From positions 3,100,001 to 3,164,000 of the forward strand of contig QYRS01000002.1 in the NCBI GenBank assembly GCA_006503535.1: a stretch of DNA of 64,000 nucleotides. The letters run 5' to 3'. Made by a program: the position numbers and the translations under genes. Under the pieces are notes generated by a model. That model did no database searches. It saw only the letters and a list, made by a program, of their open reading frames with translations, and was not told the DNA's origin. Below are positions 21,870-33,500 of this stretch, one piece after another. Within the stretch, counting starts at the first letter, position 1. Every line of letters begins with the position of its first letter. Origin of the DNA: Arthrinium phaeospermum. Its lineage: Eukaryota; Ascomycota; Sordariomycetes; Amphisphaeriales; Apiosporaceae.

Positions 21870-23859
21870 TGAGGTCTCGGAATTCAAATGAGGTGGCCGC
21901 CCTTTTTTCGGTGTGAAGGGGTGGATGGTGGGGTCCAAAAATAGCAACAGCAACCAGCGGACGGGCGACGGGCGACGGGCGAGATGGACAGAGACAGATA
22001 GGATGTAAGTATAAGCCGAAGAAATAGTAACAATAAAACAATAATAAGACCGAGATGCCGCGAGGTGTGTTTCGTTCTTTTGCTTCTACTGCTCCCCCAC
22101 GATTAGACAATTGCTGCCGACAGCGAGGAAATCTAATAACAAGAACCAGTCTATTGTACGTATGTATAATGAAAAAGCCAGTCAGGGTAGTAGTAGCGGG
22201 TTTAGATGGTAGAGGGCGGGATGATGGGGAGGATGGTGACCGTCTATTTAAAAGGAAGCGAGACAAAGTGGCGGAGAGACTAGAAAACAGTCATGCTTTT
22301 CTGCACCAAGCCTCTTCGCGCAATACGATAGCCTTGACAAAGCTGAGAGAGGCATGCATTCTCGTTCTGTCGGTGAGGGTGAGACACACATCTACCATGC
22401 CATGTGGATATTTTTTCGCTTCGAAATCAAGTAGTCGCCTAGGCCAGGGTAGAAAGTTATTTTTTGTTTTTTTTTTGTTTTTTTCCCTTTTCCCTGGTCA
22501 CCCTTGGGGGGGAAACAGTTTTGCACTTGTCTACATGGACGGAGGTAATTGGTAGCCATGACGGGATGTAGTGAAGCTTACGCCAGCTGGGAATGCATGT
22601 TGTTGAGCGTTCCCAAGAAGGCGGTAAGCAAAAGCATGTTCATGTTGGCAATGTACGATCGTTTTAGTTAGGTTAGGTACAGTAGGTACAGCTTTTTGGA
22701 TGGGTACGGCATCTCCAGTGAATAAACCTTACCGACATCATGTTTACCTCAATCATCACCGACCGGGCCTGCTTTCTGCTATCCCTAAATCCCTCCCCGG
22801 GGTGTGAGGTGTGGTGTGCGTAGTAGTAGTAGTAGTAGTAGTAGCATGCTGCTGTTCTGCCTTCCCACTTTTCTTCCCTTTTGACGTGGCAGTAGGTGAG
22901 GTAGGCGGTAGGTAGTAAACCATGGAGGGTTGGTTTATGGGGACGGAGGGCAAAAGGCGGGATAGAGAGCCTGAGGGAAAAAGGCAAGGGGCTGCAAGTA
23001 CCTGCATATTAACGGCATTGATCTGTAGCGATAGGACCGCCTAGGACCGCTTGCCACCTACATGCCTAGCCGACTTAAGTATTGACGGGTAGTAGTTTGG
23101 TTTCTTTTGCCGGCATGGCCTACTGTACGGGCAGCCTACAAGTACAGCCTACAGCCTAGGAGTACACCACACCTAGTCGTACATTCACTGATGGGTGGGA
23201 TGGGATGTGTACAGAAGCCATCCCCTTCCATCGGCTCTCTCCACGTGGTGATTCGCCCGTCTTGCTTCTAGTTTAATGGATTCGTTGCTGCCCACCTCTG
23301 GCACCGGGCACCGGGGGACATCACGCGTGAACATCTCCAAGCGCTTTGGGTTAGTGCCGAGCTGGCCAAGTGGTAGCCGTCGTGTGCCGCGTGGTCGGTC
23401 GCATCGACTTGACCATTACACTATCCAGATCCTTGGCCAGATTTCCCACGAGAACGGGAGAGAGAGCGCGAGAGAAGCCTCCCAGTCACAGCAGTCACAG
23501 TCACACCGACTCTCTGATCCATTTCCCGTTTCTTAGTCTTGTCCTGCAGGGGCCTATCACATCCATCCCTTTGCTCGCGTCAGAGAACCAACCAGCCCGG
23601 CGCCCGGCTTACCTCACACACCTACTCCGTACCTACCTGCCTTCTCGATTCTCGCGCACACGCACGCCCGCCTGTTCACGTTGCTCACCGAGAATCCCGA
23701 CCCCATCCACCCAAACTGTTACGTGCAAGGTGAGCGGGCAAACAGACAGCCAAATGTCGGTCTTGCAGTGAGCGGAACCCACTCCTTCTAGAATGCCTCT
23801 ATAAACTTCTGACATGAACCTGCACAACAAAAAGATCGTTCCGGAACCTGTCCCCACGC
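21870..23859. other. Intergenic upstream of the F-box gene and the small ORF
   Basis: This divergent region contains a threefold tandem GACGGGC at 21960-21980, a (GTA)8 microsatellite at 22820-22844, a duplicated TAGGACCGC near 23033-23050 and several TAGGTA/TACCTA clusters. A donor-like gtgagc near 23730 and acceptor-like signals near 23767-23800 could mark a 5' UTR intron of the small gene. No ORF with protein character was found. Confidence 0.5.
22820..22844. repeat. (GTA)8 microsatellite
   Basis: A perfect trinucleotide repeat read directly from the sequence. Confidence 0.95.
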
Positions 23860-24069
23860 ATGCGCCTGGGTGTCGGCCTTGGCCTGCTGGCCTGGGGCGC
23901 CGTCGGGCTGCAGCTGTCCGACCGCGCAGAGGACAAGTACGGCTTCAAGGCCAGCGACGAGGAAAAGGCTCGTCTCCGTCAATTGGCCCCGAGAATCGTC
24001 ACGGTGGACAGAGACAGCAGTGATGGCAGTAGCAGCAGCGCCGGCGACAACAAGACCAAAGACCGGTGA
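23860..24069 (+). CDS. Candidate small membrane-anchored protein, 69 aa
   Basis: The ORF begins with a hydrophobic segment (MRLGVGLGLLAWGAVGLQL, residues 1-19), followed by a charged amphipathic stretch, SDRAEDKYGFKASDEEKARL, then RQLAPRIVTVDRD and a Ser/Gly-rich end. This layout (single TM, then a charged helix) resembles small conserved fungal proteins of the mitochondrial inner membrane. The protein character contrasts with the noise ORFs around it. The N-terminus is uncertain: the frame is open upstream to 23818, and an acceptor in the aaaag at 23830-23834 would add SFRNLSPR before this Met. At the 3' end the TGA overlaps a gtgagc donor-like site, so further exons are possible. I do not recognise the family by name. 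Confidence 0.5.
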   Translation: MRLGVGLGLLAWGAVGLQLSDRAEDKYGFKASDEEKARLRQLAPRIVTVDRDSSDGSSSSAGDNKTKDR

Positions 24070-26187
24070 GCCGTGTGCGACGGGCCAGTCTCTTGTCGCT
24101 CTTGCTCGTTCCGTTGCTACCCACCACAGGGGTTTTGCAGCAGGCGGTGAAGCCTCATTATTCATCTGCCCCACGCCCTATACAATCAACATTCAACCCC
24201 CCTTGATTGCATATAACTCCAGTCCACTTGTCTTGTCAGGCTCCGACAGTCCATCGATCTTCGTCAAATTTCGGCCCATCGCTTGCTGGCCGCCTCTGTC
24301 ATCCACACATTGCAGGCCTTGTGGAACCCAGCTGCATTCCCAAATCATAGATTGTTCAACCAACAACGACTCTCGGCAGACGTCCTCAGCGAGTCTCCAA
24401 GACGGATCTCTCTGCATCTGCGATGAAGACGATTGATGGACGAAGACCTACATTTCGTACTGGGTTCTTCCCTCCCCTTTTTCGCTTGCATTGGCCATCA
24501 AGCAGGTCGTGGAGTCGGACAGCATGCATATTCTTGAGTAATAGTACTACTGTTCAGTATAGCCCATCGCATCACGTTTGTTCCTTAGATGTCCCTCGAC
24601 AAGTACCACTATCCATTCCCCATCTCGTGCGGCCAGCCAGCCACTGGCTATTGCTCATTTGTTGCGGTGATGCTACCGCTCACCTTTCACCTTACAAAAG
24701 CAGGCCTTGGCTCTTTTCCCCAGCCCTCCGCCGATTCTGGAAACCCGGCGTCATGGCAGAAAGAACACCGATCGACTGATCAACTGATGGCAATAGCGTC
24801 ATGTGGCACGGTCGCCTAAAAGTACGTGCAGGTTAGACTCGCACGACGGTTTACATGACAGCCATCCCGGACCACACACAGATGGCCAGGTTGTTGTCGT
24901 TGTTGCTGACTGTGAACTTTGCGCATGAGGCCCATTTCGTTTTCACCTGTGCTACCTGCAGAACCTCCCTGTCATTCGTACGAAAAGAGGAAGAGGAGGA
25001 AGAAGAAGAAGAAGAAGAAAAGAGGTGGCGAGCAATGTGTGTGCTTGCGTGTGATCGGTCATCGTGCCGGCCGATCTCTTTGGCCCGACCGATACATATT
25101 ATCCGGACGGCACCCATCATGTCAGCATGGCGCTTGGAACCTTGCTCGGGTTGTCAGAGTTGCAGTGCCTTCCCTACATACGATGACTCGGACAAAGAAT
25201 AGGCCTATAGGTCATCCAACACATGCCACACAATATCTCCAGTACTTAGTACCATCAAGCCACCACAAGCGAATACGAGAATGCTGTCTAGAACTACAAA
25301 TTACTTTGTTTCCCTCCTTTTTACTTGGGTCCCCCCCAAATCTATTAAGACTGTACACGGCTGCGAACTGAACGTGGCGGCATATCATTTCAACCCAGGG
25401 TCGAATGTGTCCTGTACTGCGAGTTGGCAGCACCTGGCCGATCGTTCGTTTCGCTTCCCAGTACTCAGAACACGGCACACACCTCGATTGCATGCGCGGC
25501 CTTGTTGCGTACAAGCAGCATTGCATCTGAATCCCAAAAACTCATCACCCCTTCTGTTGCGCTGGCATCATATAGCCTTGTTGTACCTTTTGACATGCAT
25601 GAGCCCCAGTACTCCGTAACATGTTCTGCTTTATAATAACATCCTAATCACGAAAAGGATTGTTCATAGACAATAATAGAAACCAACTCAATCTTTTGAC
25701 GTAATACAGCGATGGGAACTAGTAGGCGATCTGCGGTCGACGGTCATATACGTTATTGATTTTGGTTTCTAGCCATCTTCTAAACAATGCAACGTTAAAT
25801 ACACACGCGTGGTAACAAAGAGTAAACGCCCTCGACACAAGCTCTTTTTTCGTCAGTTCAATCGCATAGAATTCCAAGGAGCCACCTTTCCGTCAACGTG
25901 AACCGTCACTCTCGTAAATGTCCCTTGATCAAGAGACAAAACCACACAATAACCCCTAGCCCTTTCTATGTGTCGAGTCTAATGCAGAAGTCAAAGCCTG
26001 TCTATCTTTCGCAACCACGCCAGGGAAAATGCAAAGCAAAGATGCCGCCGTCATGCCAGTCCGATGCAAGTTGAACGATCGAAACGTTGTTCCAGAGAAA
26101 ACCGACCGAAACAAGAGGAAAATAATAAAAAACGCCGCCGAATGCTGAAGAAGTCGCCATTGAATTTCAAGGGATAGTAGACGCTGC
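24070..26187. other. Intergenic between the small ORF and the C2H2 regulator
   Basis: This is 2.1 kb of 3' flanks. It contains a purine-rich (GAA/GAG)n tract at 24985-25024, which creates spurious Lys/Glu-rich ORFs. No gene was recognised. Confidence 0.55.
24985..25024. repeat. (GAG/GAA)n purine tract
   Basis: A roughly 40-bp imperfect trinucleotide purine repeat, read directly. Confidence 0.85.
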
Positions 26188-29100
26188 TCAGATCTCAGTC
26201 TTGACAGATTGGATAGTGGGCGAGCCCACCACCTGTGGCATAGGTCTAAAAAGGCTTGCCATGTTGAGAGTGAGATCGTGAACACCATAGTCATTGTCGA
26301 TATCGCCAACGGAGCCCAATTCTTCACGGCGCGAGGCCCCATCCGACATCACCCAGCTCTTCACTGACTTGAGTAGATGCATCACATGACCCATGCGCTG
26401 ATCAGGAGGCATTTGAAGGTCGGTGTGTTTGCCGTTCTTCGCAAGATACTTCGCCAGCCAGAAAAAGTGGATGCCATCACGACAGAACCCGTAGCGCCGT
26501 GGGCTTTGGACTGATGGTGGGAATTGAATGGCCATGTCCATGTCCCAGTTTGATTTGAACTTCTCTAATGCAGTACAAATACTCTTGTAAGCCCCTGGCG
26601 ACATTCCCTGGTTCAGACCAGAGACCGGAGTAGCTCTGCCACTGTTGTTGGCACTGGCCGTAGCACTAGGTGGGGCCGAGCCTGGTTTCATTACCCAGTC
26701 GTTTTGGGACAAGGGCGTCGAGACTCCATTGAGGGCAGCCAGATTGCCATCTGCGAGTGCACGGCGTATTGTAGACAGCAAGCCGTGTACGAGGATGAAC
26801 TTTCCGTACAGGTTGGTACTTCCAGGATGGATCTGATACGACTCGTGGAACAGAGCTCTGATGGCCAGGTCAAGTTCAGGTTGTTTGCTTCGCTGAGAGC
26901 CATCAGGATTCCGATGCTTGGCGGCTTCTGAGCCGTACAAGTGAAGAGCTTCTGCACACTCCGTTGGTGTCTGCCCCTCCCAGGCCGCATCATCAGCCGG
27001 GAGGGGAATATGCATCTCGGACACATCGAATTGAGGAGGGCTATTGAAGTACAGACCGTGTGCCACATCAGACAAGTAGATCAAGTGCATCAGACGGATT
27101 CGGCGTTCTTGCTCGGTCCAAACATTCCAGTCAAAATCTTCAGGGCGAATGCTCTGCAGGCTCATGTGCGGTTGATGAAGAACACTGTAAAGATATGAAC
27201 TAGACGATACTCGCAGGAGGCCGTATCGCCGGGCAATGTCAGCAACTTGGGGGAACAGGTGTCTCGCACTATCTCGCTGGACGGGTGTGCCGTTCCAAAC
27301 CAATAGAGCAATCAAGAGCGTGAGAGCCTGCAGCTTTTCTATCTGTAACTTGTCATTGCCTTGTTCGTTCTGATTGGGATTGGACTGGACTCCGCCGGAG
27401 AAGAGGCCTGAATCTCGTTCAAGTGCAACCTTGACAAAGTTCATCATGTCTCGAACCTGTGCCGGCGTAACACGGTCGGAATAGCAAGCCCCAACGCAGC
27501 ACATGCCTGCAATGAGGCCCGTGTAAGCGTCGAGGATGCGAAACGTCGGAATGTGTAGAAATGAGAAATGGACGTGGAAGTGAGTATATTTTTCGAGGAA
27601 ATCTTTTATGTTTGCGGGCGAGAAGTAGGCGTTTACACCGGCCGTCTGGGATGTAACGACGGTGCCAGGAGGGTAGAAGAAAGTGTGGATCTGATTAGAG
27701 ATATGCTGGTAAGGGTCATTGACAGTAGGCGGGGTCCCCCAGTTGGAGAAGAAGAGTGATCGGTCGTTGAGGTCGTTCGGGGCGGCTCTCTCGGTTTCGC
27801 CGTTATGCGGGTCTGCTTTGGTTGCGATCTGATTCTGTCCAAGATTAGGAGGTGGGAACGAATTGACGTAGGTATCTTGCGCACCAGGCTGGAACAGGGC
27901 CCAATCAATGGGCCCTTGGGGATTGTTGGATCCTCCGAACATAGGCATGCCATTTTGGCCTTGAGGCATGTTGTAGCTGGCGAGCTGCGGGTTGATGTTG
28001 GAAGCCATGGTTCCCTGAACGTCGTTGCCATAGACGGGCCCGTTGTTGGTCATGCTGCGTCGGTCGCGGTTCTGCTGGTCATCCATACGGCTGATGCTGC
28101 TAGATCTGGAAAGCTGGTTCTGGTCATTGGGCATGTTGGACATATTATCGGACATCTGAACCATTCCAAAGGGGTGGACGACATTGTCTCCTTGCATGCT
28201 GTTAAGTCCGTTCATTTGGTTCATTTCACCTTCCTGGGCTTTCTGCTGAGCAGCAGCATGCTTCTTAACGTGGGCTTGGGGGTGAGACAAGTGACTCGCC
28301 CCAGTAGGATTTCCTCGTCTGATAGAGCACTTCTGGAAATGTCTCTTGAGGATATCGCTTCGGGAAAACGTATCGCGGCACAACACGCACATATAAGGGC
28401 GGTCGCCGGTATCTAGGTACAACGTCAGCATCCTTCTTCCACACGCGCAAAGGCATGGCAGTTGGGGGTACTTACGGCGCAAAAGATGGCGCTTGAGATG
28501 CTTTGCATGGAGGTATGTTTTAGTGCAATGAGGGCATGGGAACTTGCCATCTGCGTCCTTCTGGGGGATGACAGTGTTCTTAGAGGCGCCAGCTCCGGTG
28601 GGGGCAGCAGGTCGGCCAGGCGCGCTGGGCAAAATACCACGGCGGCCTTGGGAGCCAACCACATGGGTGGGCTGCTCACTATCCTGCAGGATCGACTGCT
28701 GAGGCATAAGAGGGCTCTGCGCGTAGGGCGATGAGATACCACTCTGAGGCATGACACCTCCGGCGGGCATAGGGCGCAAGACAGGGGGGCGCGATGCAGG
28801 TGCGGGAGCAATGGGCTGCTGGTGGGATTGAGCCACCGAGGCCTGAGGCATCATGGAAGAGGTAGTTCCATAACCCTGGTGGGGTGGGTTGTAACCGCCC
28901 ATCATCTGGGGGTAGCCTCGAGGCGGGCCATTTTGAGGAGGAGGATAGTTGCTCATGTTGTTGGAAGGCGTTGGTGGGTTGGGGGTGCCAGGAGTTCGGG
29001 GGGTATGAGGATGGCTATTGTAAACCGAGTGCATAGCAGGGTTGGTATGCGGTTGCAGGGGCGGCAAGGTGTGCTGCGCCAGATGTCCGTTCTGGTGCAA

Positions 29101-29196
29101 CTGGCCGTTCTGGAGCTGATGAGGCGAGATAGCAGCAGGTGAAGGATAGCTAGAACCCGATGTGCCTATGACATTAGGGTATTGAGAGCCGTCCAT
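26188..29196 (-). CDS. C2H2 zinc-finger transcription factor with Fungal_trans domain
   Basis: Exons 28476..29196 and 26188..28412 give 981 residues. The N-terminal 200 residues are Pro/Asn/Gln/His-rich. Finger 1 is CPHCTKTYLHAKHLKRHLLR then His241 (C-x2-C-x12-H-x3-H). After the TGDRPYM linker comes finger 2, CVLCRDTFSRSDILKRHFQKC (C-x2-C-x12-H-x3-C). A conserved basic tail, RRGNPTGASHLSHPQAHVKK, follows. Residues about 520-850 form a Fungal_trans (middle homology) region, with YTHFHVHFSFLHIPTF, YLYSVLHQPHMSLQS and RRIRLMHLIYLSDVAHGLY. This Adr1/Rsf2-like architecture is known from nuclear regulators of metabolism and development; targets here are unknown. The 63-nt intron splits the codon of the last zinc-ligand His. 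The gene has very long flanks, as expected for a heavily regulated gene. Confidence 0.9.
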   Translation of the reverse strand: MDGSQYPNVIGTSGSSYPSPAAISPHQLQNGQLHQNGHLAQHTLPPLQPHTNPAMHSVYNSHPHTPRTPGTPNPPTPSNNMSNYPPPQNGPPRGYPQMMGGYNPPHQGYGTTSSMMPQASVAQSHQQPIAPAPASRPPVLRPMPAGGVMPQSGISSPYAQSPLMPQQSILQDSEQPTHVVGSQGRRGILPSAPGRPAAPTGAGASKNTVIPQKDADGKFPCPHCTKTYLHAKHLKRHLLRRKYPQLPCLCACGRRMLTLYLDTGDRPYMCVLCRDTFSRSDILKRHFQKCSIRRGNPTGASHLSHPQAHVKKHAAAQQKAQEGEMNQMNGLNSMQGDNVVHPFGMVQMSDNMSNMPNDQNQLSRSSSISRMDDQQNRDRRSMTNNGPVYGNDVQGTMASNINPQLASYNMPQGQNGMPMFGGSNNPQGPIDWALFQPGAQDTYVNSFPPPNLGQNQIATKADPHNGETERAAPNDLNDRSLFFSNWGTPPTVNDPYQHISNQIHTFFYPPGTVVTSQTAGVNAYFSPANIKDFLEKYTHFHVHFSFLHIPTFRILDAYTGLIAGMCCVGACYSDRVTPAQVRDMMNFVKVALERDSGLFSGGVQSNPNQNEQGNDKLQIEKLQALTLLIALLVWNGTPVQRDSARHLFPQVADIARRYGLLRVSSSSYLYSVLHQPHMSLQSIRPEDFDWNVWTEQERRIRLMHLIYLSDVAHGLYFNSPPQFDVSEMHIPLPADDAAWEGQTPTECAEALHLYGSEAAKHRNPDGSQRSKQPELDLAIRALFHESYQIHPGSTNLYGKFILVHGLLSTIRRALADGNLAALNGVSTPLSQNDWVMKPGSAPPSATASANNSGRATPVSGLNQGMSPGAYKSICTALEKFKSNWDMDMAIQFPPSVQSPRRYGFCRDGIHFFWLAKYLAKNGKHTDLQMPPDQRMGHVMHLLKSVKSWVMSDGASRREELGSVGDIDNDYGVHDLTLNMASLFRPMPQVVGSPTIQSVKTEI

Positions 29197-30571
29197 ATCC
29201 CGGAGACGCGACGTTACCGAACACTACAAGAGAGGTCACCGTGTTAGCAGGAGGTTTGGTCAGTGAAGGTAGATCCGCCTCACAATCCCGATTTTTTTTT
29301 TTTTAGATGGAAGGATTCCCTTGAAAGAACGAGTCCAAGACGCGTTCTCGACTCGAGAAATGTTTTAGTCGAGACGTGGGAGTGCTGCGAGGCTCAGAAC
29401 GCACGATGCAAAAGCAAGCGCGTTGAGGATCGAGAGTGGGGATGTCGCGAACACAAGATGGATACCCGTCCTTGACGCGCAAATCCTGCCGGCTTGTCGA
29501 ACTTTCTTCTTTTTTTTCTCTCGACGAGCACAATCAACCGAGGGCAAGTCGACGACAGTGATGAGATCAAAACCCGAAGAAATCCTCCACTTGATACCGG
29601 ACGCGGGTGGTGGTGACGCTGTCGCCAGTGATGTGTGATGCTATTGCAAGACTCGGGGCAAGCTTCAAATGTGGGTGGCGTGGCGTTGTGTAGGTTTAGA
29701 GTGAAGTGGGCAGGCAAGGAGATGGAAACAAAAATTCTGGTGATGAGGGGAACGGTGGTTTTTGGGGTAGAATTGGGGCCAAATGGAGCTCGGTGGATGA
29801 AAAGGTAGTTCGCGAGGCTCCAAGGTCCAAACTCGGTAGTGGTAGTGGGAAAAGGGTAGGAGAAAAAAAACGAAAAAACAAAAAATTAAAATACTGACAG
29901 AACAAAAATGCCTGATCGGACAGCTGATTGTGTGAGTGATGCGAGAGTGGGCGAGAGATTGGGAGCGAGCGTTTTTTTCTTCTTTGCTCTGTGTGTCTTC
30001 CTCTCGTGCTCTGTCTCTGCGATCTCTCTCTGGGTATGCTTGTCTGCTTCTTGGCTTCCGCGCTCTCGGTCTGTCTGCTGTCTGTCTGCGCTGCCTTTCT
30101 ACTACTGCTGCACGCACGTTGGAATGGGTATGGTATGCAGTATGTAGTAAGTAGTAAGTGGATTGGGGGTGGTGGGCAGGCAGGGCGAGTCCCAAAAGAA
30201 GAGTTGTTTGTAAAGTGGAGAATTGGATCCCCTCGAGGGCTGTTGCGTGGTGGATGGATTTTATCTATTCCGCAGTCTTGCCGCCGCCCTGGTTTTTCTG
30301 GGTCCTTGGCTAACGACTCGTATAAATTTCCCTCCACTGTGGTTGACCGCGGTAGAGAGTAAAGATGGGTTTGGGTCTTGTAGGGGCAAGAGCAGGGAAA
30401 TCAGACAGCTTTCTTGAGAACCGGGAGGGAGACTGGCAAATGTAGGAGGAAAAAGTCCTGAGATAAAAAGATAAAAGGAAACAGAGTGAGAAAAAAAACT
30501 ATTAAAAAATCCCAGGACCAGGGGACGGATCAAAGGTAGGCAGGTTCAGGTTCAGGTACCTCGAGTACCTG
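29197..30571 (-). promoter_or_regulatory. Pyrimidine-rich leader/promoter of the C2H2 regulator
   Basis: Upstream of the start codon at 29196 the minus strand is strongly C/T-rich for about 1.3 kb, as in long fungal 5' leaders. It contains several small upstream ORFs and one open stretch of 213 codons (29696-30337) with pure low-complexity composition. A perfect interrupted palindrome, CAGGTAC-CTCGA-GTACCTG, sits at 30553-30571 next to repeated GGTTCA units. The transcription start and any leader intron cannot be placed from sequence alone. Confidence 0.45.
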
Positions 30572-33500
30572 GATCTTAAAAGTGGGTCATCTCTACGAGT
30601 GCCGTCCAAAGAACCGTTGATCGGCCGTGTGGTTGTAATTGTAATGGCTGCAGATTTGGTACTGGACAGCTAAAAAGTGGGTGACGATAAATGATGAGAC
30701 GGGGTCGTCAGGATTTTCTGAAGATTGGTAAGACAGTGCGAATTGGGACTGACTCTATCCACCCTGCCATACTCTTATCCACTTACACACTCTTACATAA
30801 GGTACATCCTTACTTACCTACACGTTCACACACGCACGCGCAGGGTTATGATGAACTGTCTCGCCTGGTCACGAACGGGGGGGTTAACAGACATGTTCTC
30901 TACCATTATTGGTTTTGGAGGTAGGTACAGGCCCAGCAGCAACGCGCAACGCCGACTGTAAATTGGGCCGAGGGTCGCGGGAAGGCGAAGGGGCGTTCTA
31001 GCTACATACATAGCAGCTAGCTAGCTGTGCTGTGCTTTACGACCCTGCTTCATGCTTGCTTGGATAGACTCGATTGGATATGATGTGTTCCAATGCAGAC
31101 GATGATTCCAGACGAACTGGACCACGCATACATACTTGACACGCAGTTGCTCGTGGTACACTACCGTAGTACTAGGAGTTCCAAGGGGGAAAAGAGACTG
31201 TGAGAGGACCGCTTGTCGGTATGGGGCAATGCACGCCAGCAGGGGGGGGAGTACTTGTTGTACACAATAGAACCGTGCCGCTCCACAAAGGAGCCGCCGA
31301 TACGCCAGTCGCGCTTCAGACAGTAATGCTGGCAGGTGTTGGAATCGATCTTTGCTTCCCACCGCCTGTGCCTCGGTCCAGTCAAGGATCTATTCTTGAG
31401 TCCATGAAACCGCTACGTTTGACACGTAGAGCGAGCCAATGTATCCTGTTGCTCCCATATCGGCTTCCTCAATACGTACTGTGCTGTGGGTGAATGGGTG
31501 TCCTCAGGGAAAGTGTGTGTGTGTGAGAGAGACATTGAGAGGTGTCTGGTCTGGTAGGAGGAGGGAGATTTGAAACAATTAATTGGGAGGAAGCTCTATA
31601 CATACCTCGGGTACAGTACAGGTTCAGCCATAGAGAGTCGGCCGTTAAGTAGGTAGGTATCGACGTAGGTACAAGTAAAAGCAATCATGGAAGCAAGGCT
31701 TATATTCTTAGTAACCTGTGCAGTGTGAACGATTTTGTTCCGTTTCATTGGGGATATGCTCTTTTCCGGTCTTGGTCACCTTTCTCAGCTCTACACGTAG
31801 AACCGATATGGGTACATGGCTTGGCGGCGTATACGGCCTTCTAAGTGTCGCATTTGCCGGGTGAAGGGGATCGACTACACATTCGATACCAGACCAGTAG
31901 ACCAGTGTTGTGAATGCATGTATTGTACATGGGAGGGCTACCTATCTAGCAGCTCGTCTTGTACTAGCATTGATTAATAACGTTAGCTTCTCTTGTTTTG
32001 CTCAGTCGGGCGTCGGCCTGCGGTTCTACGCATTCTGCCTGCGCAACCCAATTCATGCATCCGCTGTCCAATCAGCGCTGAAATGACCGGTTTCTACATT
32101 CTAGCAGCACGGATGGGCGCAGTACTTTGCGATGCAGCGTTACCGCTGTAAGCTACCAGCATTGATCTTGTGTGTGAACACCTGCCAGGTTTGCGTCGTT
32201 AGGAAATACCAGTAAGAGCCTGGTGTGAAGTTGAGCCGCGCTTCCAATCTCAATTCGAGAGATGCTACTGTGCTGGGGGCAGAAACCGACTGGTGGCCGT
32301 TACTCGTATCGTGCCTTCAGAAATACCACCTACATATGTAGATTGCCTCATTAGGGCCAACCAACATCACAACCCCGTGCCAAGCCAAAAGCCGGCCTCG
32401 ACTTGCCGCCTTAAACCATGGAGTCATGGCGATTCTATGCATGCAGATATCGAATGTTCATCGGCGTAGGGAAGGTGAGGTCGGTGCTGCTGCTCCCTTG
32501 GATTGGTTCTCCTGGGAGTCAGAGACTGCTGACTGGAAAAGGATCCGGCAAGTGAATAGAGAACCAGGTGCATCATCGGAAGTCATACCACTTGCTCCTG
32601 GCTCCTATCCAGGGCAACAGTGCAATTGTACGCCGGAAGAGTGGCCAAGTAGGTAGAATATGACATGATGCAAAGCGACTAATATCACAATCGATTAATG
32701 ACGAACCAATTGCAGACTACGGTCCCCGTCCGATCAAGGAGCTCTGCCGTGACCAAGCAAGAGGATAAGGAAGTCCGCGGTCGGGCGGAAAAGCCAAAGA
32801 ACAAAACAGGGTCCTCCTACCAGCTTTTGTTATTTACATCTATCAGACTTGGCCTCGGGATCGCCATAGTGCACTCTTTCCAAATGACCTCTGGTCCGCC
32901 GAGTAGCAACTGTCTCGTATGCAATTTGCAGGGATCGGATTTGGCTTCCAAGCCCGTCAAGAATAATCCTCAACCGGATGGGAAGATACTTACTTGTAGA
33001 ATGATTGAGACTGGGTGGGCAGGCATCGAGCAAAGCGCAAGATGAGAAGATTGCTCAACAATGCACTGTCGAATGCATACCTCATATATCCTCTACAGAC
33101 GATTTATAGCGTATCCCCAAAGTCGGCGCCGTGACAGACTGATCCCCTCATGGAGCTCCCGCGATGACTCCAGTTTTCTGTCCTCAAGGCCGCCGGTGGG
33201 CGGGTGATGCGGATGCGCGACTCGGGGGATGGTGGGTCAAGTCTTGTTGTTTTTGGCTCGTAGAGTTCAGAGCAAACACTCGCTCGGTTGGGCTCCGTGG
33301 GCAGAAGATTGAGAGCTTCGGCATTTCGGCCCTCAGACACCTGGACGATCAATCTGGATGCCCCCTTGCGGTCAATGCTGCAACCTCGTGCCAACCCATT
33401 GATTCGAACATGGCGGTGAATCCTTCCCTGGTCAGGTCTAGGGGACAATGTCACAATGTAACACTTCCAGATGATGTCATCACAAAGCATACACCGCGGA

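Noticed and set aside
24919..25371. 150-codon ORF with a Lys/Glu run
   Set aside because: The run is a purine microsatellite, and the rest lacks protein character.
29665..30337. Long open frames (176 and 213 codons) upstream of the C2H2 regulator
   Set aside because: They come from a C/T-rich leader, giving Ser/Pro/Phe/Leu low-complexity text with no conserved feature. They are treated as leader or uORF sequence, not genes.
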